Source of the DNA: Deinococcus sp. Leaf326
Lineage (GTDB): Bacteria > Deinococcota > Deinococci > Deinococcales > Deinococcaceae
Direction of reading: 5' to 3'
DNA length: 10,385 bases
NCBI RefSeq assembly: GCF_001424185.1
Contig: NZ_LMOM01000069.1
Location: 1-10,385, forward strand
Shown here: positions 6,667 through 10,385 of the stretch, piece by piece
How positions within the stretch are numbered: the stretch's first letter is position 1
Layout: each line of letters begins with the position of its first letter
Notes under the pieces: model-generated
What the model was told of the DNA's origin: nothing
Databases searched by the model: none
What the model saw: only the letters and a program-made list of their open reading frames with translations
Position numbers and translations under genes: made by a program

Positions 6667-6725
6667 GCTGCTCTCCTCTGCCCGTAGGGCGAGGGTGCCC
6701 GGATCAGGCCCCCTCTGGAGTGGAT

Positions 6726-7750
6726 TCAGAACGGGAGGTCATCCTCGGGCCTGTCGAGAGGCTGCTGGGAGGGCGGTGGTGCGGATGGGTGAGGCCGGTG
6801 TGGTCGGCTCGTTTGGTGGTCGCGCTCGCGGAGGTGCTCGCAGACGGCTTGGAGCGTCCCGCTCGGGAGGGTCAACGTGGGATGTGAGACGCGGAGCTGT
6901 TTCAGGAGATGGGCCGTGTCGATCAGGTCCTCGACGGTGTGGGTCACGCTGCTGATGTTCACAGAGCGGTACAGCCGTTTGGGAAGATGGCTTTTGATTA
7001 GGGGGGCCCACTCGGGGCTGCTGAATGGTGCGGCCGCCAGCGTGAGGGGGGCGGGACTGATGGGCCGCTGAACCGTGGCTGTGAGGGTGGGAAGGGCGTA
7101 AAGCGGGGGGCCACCGTGACCTGTGCGCCGAGACTGGCCGCGAGGCGCTGAGCGGCCAGACGTTCTCCCAGCGCCTCGACCAGCCAACGGAAGTCCAGCT
7201 TGGGGGGAACGTTCATGCCCGAGTGAGCGGGGACGCACCGGAGTACGGCCGCTTTCAAGTCGGGGGAGGTCATTCCACTGCGGTGGAGTGCGCAGGCGAA
7301 CGCCAGGCGATCACTGTCTGTGAGGAGGCGCGTGGCGTCGGTCAGAGGGCCGACCAGGTGGCGCAGGTAGGGTTTGACCCTCCGTTGGCCGTGCCGGAGC
7401 AGGCGGGGGTCGGCCTCGTGGGTGGCCTCGAAGTCTTCGAGCAGGATGGGGACGGCCAGCAACTGGGGAAAGCAGATGGCGCGCAGGAGGATGCACATAT
7501 CCGTCTGGCGAGTGGCATAGGTCTTCAGGTGCCGGAGCTGGGCCAGGTTGAGCTGCCGCCTGGCCAGATTCCAGACCAGGGCGCGGAGCAGCTGGTGCGC
7601 CTTGGGGCTGAGCTGCTGAGAACTGCGCAGCCGGTCTGTGGAGAGGGTGCAGACGTAGCCCTAGGGCAGCAGAAAAAGACGGTCGCCCTTGAGGCGCAAC
7701 TGCGGCCGCCTCGTGAAGGTGTGGGGGAATCTCTGGATGGCCTGCCTCAT
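6726..7750 (-). pseudogene. Decayed paralogue of the PcfJ-like protein, lacking the PcfJ core
   Basis: From MRQAIQRFPHTF onward the frame matches the protein at 7849-9591, for example LARRQLNLAQLRHLKTYATR against AHALFSPAQLRHLKAYTARN, and A-L-H-R-S-G-M-T-S-P-D-L-K-A-A-V against A-L-H-R-S-G-L-T-S-P-D-L-K-A-A-I. A TAG (7661-7663) interrupts it where the partner has glutamine. A frameshift follows near a six-G run (7105-7110; C-run on the coding strand). The frame then continues (T-A-H-L-L-K-Q-L-R-V, G-T-L-Q-A-V) and ends R-P-E-D-D-L-P-F. Compared with its paralogue it lacks about 110 N-terminal residues and the whole PcfJ-like core, but keeps the acidic tip. It may be a shortened variant that later decayed, or a gene with sequencing errors. 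Confidence 0.7.
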
Positions 7751-7762
7751 AGGACGGGGCTT

Positions 7763-7785
7763 CCCTGCGGTACCCCACCGCAGGG
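7763..7785 (-). terminator. Hairpin after the PcfJ-like gene
   Basis: CCCTGCGGT and ACCGCAGGG form a perfect 9-bp stem around a 5-base loop, 63 bases after the stop at 7849. No T-run follows on the minus strand, so termination would be weak or factor-assisted. The 3' arm also contains the only binding-site-like sequence (AGGGAAG) ahead of the ATG at 7750, so a translational role is possible as well. Confidence 0.5.
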
Positions 7786-7848
7786 GAGGGTGCGCAGCAG
7801 AGGGTGCGTCTCTGACCGCGCCGCCCTCTCCCCTGCTCTAGCCCGGGC

Positions 7849-9591
7849 TCAGAACGGCAAATCCTCCTCCAGCACCGGGTGAGTGGGATGGTTGGGGGGA
7901 AGAACCACAAGGCCGCCTTCCGGAAGCTGCCGCAGATCGGTGGTCTTCACGCGTAGGCCAGTCAGCTTCAGGGACAGCGCGGCCGTCTTGAGATCGTCGG
8001 CCGTCTGGGGAGACCGGTTGTGGTCCAATTTGTACTGGACGACCTGCCCCTTCCCGACGTCCAGACACAGCTGAGGCAGGTTCAGGGCATCCCGAGCCAC
8101 CACAAGGATGACCTCGCCGCATAGGGCGGCCCGCGCGTAGCTCGACACGCAGTTGTGCAACCCCTCGCTCGTCTCTATGAGGTCGTGCGTCCACGCCACC
8201 CGGCGGAACTGCAAGAGGCCGAACGTCGGACACAGTAGGTTCTGATCCAGAACCGCGAAGCGCTCGTCGGTCGCCGAGGGAATCTGGCGGTTCTCCTGCT
8301 GAAGGCGGCGATGGATCCGGGCGAGCGTGTCATGGACCTCCCGCAGGGTGCCCCGCGGCGGCATGAAGTCCGGGCGATGGATCCGGGCGAGCGTGTCATG
8401 GACCTCCCGCAGGGTGCCCCGCGGCGGCATGAAGTCCGGTTGGGTGACGTGAATCTCTTCCAGCAGATGGCGGGTGTCCCGGAGATGCATGATGACCTGG
8501 CTCAGATCAAGGCCTCCAATGCGGAACTGGCGTCTGTGGCGAGCCTGCGCCTTGAGTGGGAGCGGCTGAGCAAGGCCTCGCCCCCAGCCCCGGTTCTGGG
8601 CGGCACCGACAGACACAGGGGGACGAACCCGAGGGGGGAACAGGGCGCGCTTGAAGGCCGGGGCCACGTTGATGCGGTCGCGTTCCGAGAGACCGTGCAA
8701 CAGTCTCTCCGCAGCGACGCGCTCGCCGACTTGCGTGATGAGCCACTTGAACTCCAGTCCATGAGGGACCGCCCCAGCAGAGTCGGTGGGGATATGTCTG
8801 AGGATGGCGGCCTTCAGATCAGGCGAGGTCAAACCGCTGCGGTGAAGGGCGCGGGCGAACTCCAGTCGGTCCAGACCGGTGATGAGGTGAGTGGCGCGCG
8901 GCAGATCGCCGATGAGGTGGCGCAGGTAGCCTTTGACGCCGCCCTGATAGCGCAGGAGACGGCGGCGTTCCGTGGCGGTCGTGAACTGGGCATGCTGAAG
9001 CAGAACGGGAACAGTGAGGAAGGCCGGGAAGCGGATGGCGCAGAGCAAGGTGCTGAGGTCAGGGTTCCGGGCGGTGTAGGCCTTCAGGTGGCGGAGTTGG
9101 GCGGGGCTGAAGAGGGCGTGGGCGAGTTCCCAGGCGAGGTCGCGTGCGCCCTGTTCGGCCTCGGGGCTGAGTTGGACTTCGCGGGGGAGGCGGCCTGCGC
9201 TGATATTCCAGATGCGCCCCTGGGCGAGGAGGAGCAGGCGCTTGCCCTTGAGTTGGAGCCGCGTGCGCTCCTGCACCGTGGTAAAGCGGCAGAACGGTGC
9301 GGGGGCGTACGCGCCGGTGCTGGGCAGTCGGCTCGTGGCGCTGAAGCAGGTGGTCAGTTCGTAGAACTCCCGGACCCCTGGGGTGAAGGGATGATCGCGC
9401 AGGCCAGTGACCTGGATGACATGCGGAAAGAGGTGCACTTTGAGGGCGCGGGCCTGGTGTTCTGCGGGGATGCGGGGCGCGATGTGCTCGGCGAAGAAGG
9501 CCTGCATCTCGGGGGAGAGCGCGGTGACGGGGCCGGTGAAGTCCGTTAGGACCTGAAAGGCCTCGTGGGGCGCAGAGGCAGTGGGATGCAT
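7849..9591 (-). CDS. PcfJ-like protein with SSB-type C-terminal tip
   Basis: This protein has 580 residues from the ATG at 9591. Residues 1-380 are a region shared with the decayed paralogue next door and otherwise unknown to me. Residues 385-428 are two identical 22-residue repeats. Residues 470-530 carry the PcfJ-like core: E-G-L-H-N-C-V-S-S-Y, then V-V-Q-Y-K-L-D-H-N-R. PcfJ proteins occur in conjugative plasmids and integrative elements; their biochemistry is poorly known. The C-terminus, V-L-E-E-D-L-P-F, resembles the acidic tip of bacterial SSB, which docks DNA repair and replication proteins. The frame is open further upstream to 9852, but codon composition there favours the other frame (the gene at 9546-9767), so 9591 is preferred. 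The start lies inside that gene and may be translationally coupled to it. Confidence 0.75.
   Translation of the reverse strand: MHPTASAPHEAFQVLTDFTGPVTALSPEMQAFFAEHIAPRIPAEHQARALKVHLFPHVIQVTGLRDHPFTPGVREFYELTTCFSATSRLPSTGAYAPAPFCRFTTVQERTRLQLKGKRLLLLAQGRIWNISAGRLPREVQLSPEAEQGARDLAWELAHALFSPAQLRHLKAYTARNPDLSTLLCAIRFPAFLTVPVLLQHAQFTTATERRRLLRYQGGVKGYLRHLIGDLPRATHLITGLDRLEFARALHRSGLTSPDLKAAILRHIPTDSAGAVPHGLEFKWLITQVGERVAAERLLHGLSERDRINVAPAFKRALFPPRVRPPVSVGAAQNRGWGRGLAQPLPLKAQARHRRQFRIGGLDLSQVIMHLRDTRHLLEEIHVTQPDFMPPRGTLREVHDTLARIHRPDFMPPRGTLREVHDTLARIHRRLQQENRQIPSATDERFAVLDQNLLCPTFGLLQFRRVAWTHDLIETSEGLHNCVSSYARAALCGEVILVVARDALNLPQLCLDVGKGQVVQYKLDHNRSPQTADDLKTAALSLKLTGLRVKTTDLRQLPEGGLVVLPPNHPTHPVLEEDLPF
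8308..8439 (-). repeat. Perfect 66-bp tandem duplication inside the PcfJ-like gene
   Basis: Units 8308-8373 and 8374-8439 are identical by direct reading and add 22 residues (PDFMPPRGTL... ARIHR) in frame. The decayed paralogue has one corresponding segment (G-T-L-Q-A-V-C-E-H-L), so the single-copy state is ancestral. Confidence 0.9.
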
Positions 9592-9767
9592 TCCTGGAAG
9601 CCGCCTGCGTAGCGGATCCAGAGACATTGCACGTCCTGGGCATTGCCCTGGTCCTCGTGACCGGTCTGGCCGTATGTGAGGAACCAGAGGACGCGGCGGG
9701 GACCGTCGTGGCGTTGCGCGGAGCGCTCGGCACGGCTCTGACGGGGGCGTGGCCTGGGGAAGTTCAC
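9546..9767 (-). CDS. Small protein upstream of and overlapping the PcfJ-like gene
   Basis: This frame encodes 73 residues from a GTG start, with an arginine- and proline-rich N-terminus followed by V-L-W-F-L-T-Y-G-Q-T-G-H-E-D-Q-G-N-A and L-W-I-R-Y-A-G-G-F-Q-E-C. Third codon positions in this frame are mostly G or C (about 60 of 74 by my count), clearly more than in the overlapping frame, and aromatic residues are normally spread. Both facts suggest a real gene. It overlaps the start of the PcfJ-like gene by 46 bases, as expected for coupled translation. The start is uncertain: a stop precedes the GTG directly, and no good ribosome-binding site is visible. I do not recognise a family. Confidence 0.5.
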   Translation of the reverse strand: MNFPRPRPRQSRAERSAQRHDGPRRVLWFLTYGQTGHEDQGNAQDVQCLWIRYAGGFQECIPLPLRPTRPFRS

Positions 9768-9878
9768 TCATGGGGTCGGGGGTCCCTGTGGCGCGGAGCG
9801 CCGCAGAGGAGGGGCAGCCTCTCCAGAGAACAGGCCCGTCTCCGTGCGGCAAGCCGCGAGAGTGAAGAGGGTGTACCT

Positions 9879-9912
9879 AAAAAACAGCCCACCGCGGCAG
9901 GAGCCGGGTGGG
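9879..9912 (-). terminator. Intrinsic terminator
   Basis: On the minus strand CCCACC-CGGC, a TCCT loop, then GCCG-GGTGGG with one bulged base is followed two bases later by six T. It begins 14 bases after the stop codon at 9926. Stem, loop and T-run are all typical, so this closes the transcript of the small gene at 9926-10257 and separates it from the PcfJ/MoxR cluster. Confidence 0.85.
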
Positions 9913-9925
9913 GCAGGGTGGAGGA

Positions 9926-10257
9926 TCAACTGTCGGCGTCGATGACCGGGAGGCTGGACTGATTCGCCTTGGCGCGGCTGGTCTGGTCGATGCTACCGTC
10001 CTGTTTGCGGATGACCGCCAGGTTGCTGATCGGCACCTGCATGAAGTACCCACTGGTGAGTTCCAGCTCGTCCGTCCCGGGGGTCAGGGCGCGCACTTGA
10101 TAGCTGGCGCGTGTCAGGCGGCGAATGCTGGTATCGGCAACCGTAGGGGGTGGCGAGTACCAATGGTAAGCGGCGCAGGGTTCTGTGGGGAGGTGCCTTT
10201 GCCGCAGGGGCAGCTCCAGATGCCGGTCGCGGCGGCGACCTTGGGCGCATTCCGCAC
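9926..10257 (-). pseudogene. Small unknown protein, probably frameshifted
   Basis: The upstream frame, from a GTG at 10257, reads VRNAPKVAAATGIWSCPCGKG and onward to G-T-R-H-P. The downstream frame continues P-P-T-V-A-D-T-S-I-R-R-L, then LTPGTDELELTSGYFMQVPI and ends V-I-D-A-D-S. The frames switch at a five-G run (10146-10150; C-run on the coding strand), and a single lost base would restore one protein of about 110 residues. This could be a sequencing error or a true mutation. The S-C-P-C-G motif could bind metal, but no second Cys pair is seen. The intrinsic terminator just downstream supports a real transcription unit. The start is uncertain and the family unknown. Confidence 0.5.
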
Positions 10258-10327
10258 GGCCGCTTTGGCGTGGATAAGAGGCTGAGGACAGAACGAAGGC
10301 GGAAACGGTCCCATGGCAGACTGAGGT
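10258..10327. other. Short divergent intergenic region
   Basis: These 70 bases lie between two divergent gene starts and should hold promoters for both. I see no convincing -10 or -35 box. An ATG at 10314 on the minus strand is in frame with the small gene, but its codons look non-coding until about position 10270. Confidence 0.3.
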
Positions 10328-10385
10328 ATGCCGCGGAAGAAAGCCGACCCTGAGATCACCCTCACTCCACTTCCAGGCCGAGGGC
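10328..10385 (+). CDS. Start of an unidentified gene (partial)
   Basis: An ATG opens a frame reading MPRKKADPEITLTPLPGRG and is still open at the window end. TGAGGT lies directly before the ATG, too close for normal Shine-Dalgarno spacing. The lysine-rich, natural-looking N-terminus and the divergent layout suggest a real gene, but 19 codons do not allow a product call. Confidence 0.4.
   Translation, partial: MPRKKADPEITLTPLPGRG

Noticed and set aside
5089..6687. Plus-strand open frame of over 500 codons opposite the ATPase
   Set aside because: It mirrors the MoxR gene, whose Walker A, Walker B and sensor motifs are clear on the minus strand. Long antisense frames are common in GC-rich DNA.
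7311..7910. Minus-strand frame of about 200 codons
   Set aside because: It is a Pro/Arg/His-rich shadow frame; the homology to the PcfJ-like protein lies in another frame of the same strand.
5924..8439. CRISPR-like repeats
   Set aside because: The two repeat pairs are direct tandem duplications without spacers, inside coding sequence, with only two units each.
8311..9549. Plus-strand open frame of about 400 codons
   Set aside because: It is the antisense of the PcfJ-like gene, shows no recognisable domain and starts inside the 66-bp repeat.
9592..9852. N-terminal extension of the PcfJ-like protein
   Set aside because: The extra 87 residues are Pro/Arg-rich and third positions are less GC-rich than in the overlapping frame, so the start at 9591 is better.

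Overview
The window is GC-rich bacterial accessory DNA with short intergenic gaps, many broken genes and an insertion-sequence end. My best guess for the source is a Deinococcus-type genome or large plasmid. This rests on the GC-rich codon use, an apparently leaderless promoter (TATACT six bases before an ATG), and C-terminal tips of the -DLPF type. It is an inference, not a proof.

Layout. Positions 1-122 hold the 5' end of an IS5-type insertion sequence, followed by a 98-bp MITE-like element (127-224). Positions 247-961 on the plus strand carry four tandem, diverged copies of a tiny membrane-protein gene: copies 1 and 3 are intact, copy 2 has an in-frame TGA, and copy 4 is a remnant without a start codon. 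At 1154-1522 is an HxlR-family regulator with a palindrome and a -10 box just upstream. It converges on a 39-codon signal-peptide-like ORF (1590-1709, minus).

From 1852 to about 9767 the minus strand holds one gene neighbourhood. In transcription order it contains: a small overlapping gene (9546-9767); a 580-residue protein with a PcfJ-like core (7849-9591); a decayed paralogue of it that has lost the PcfJ core (6726-7750); a MoxR-like AAA+ ATPase (5005-6666); a three-helix membrane protein (3615-3962); and a broken gene for a protein with an HEAGH metallopeptidase-like domain, an acidic linker and a vWA domain (1852-3563). A MerR-family regulator with a GyrI-like effector domain (4062-4856, plus) sits inside this neighbourhood with a textbook MerR-type self-operator.

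At the right end a small, probably frameshifted minus-strand gene (9926-10257) is closed by a clear intrinsic terminator (9879-9912). The start of a plus-strand gene runs off the window at 10328.

How the genes may work together. MoxR ATPases and vWA proteins are a well-known pair in which the ATPase remodels targets presented by the vWA protein. Here the pair is joined to a PcfJ-like protein whose last residues (EEDLPF) look like the acidic tip of bacterial SSB; the decayed paralogue ends EDDLPF. I infer a MoxR/vWA remodelling cassette linked to single-stranded-DNA or conjugation factors. In this copy it is probably non-functional: the vWA gene has a stop codon, a frameshift and no metal-binding DxSxS motif, although the ATPase and PcfJ-like genes stay open. 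Two perfect in-frame tandem duplications (96 and 66 bp) in those two open genes point to recent sequence instability.
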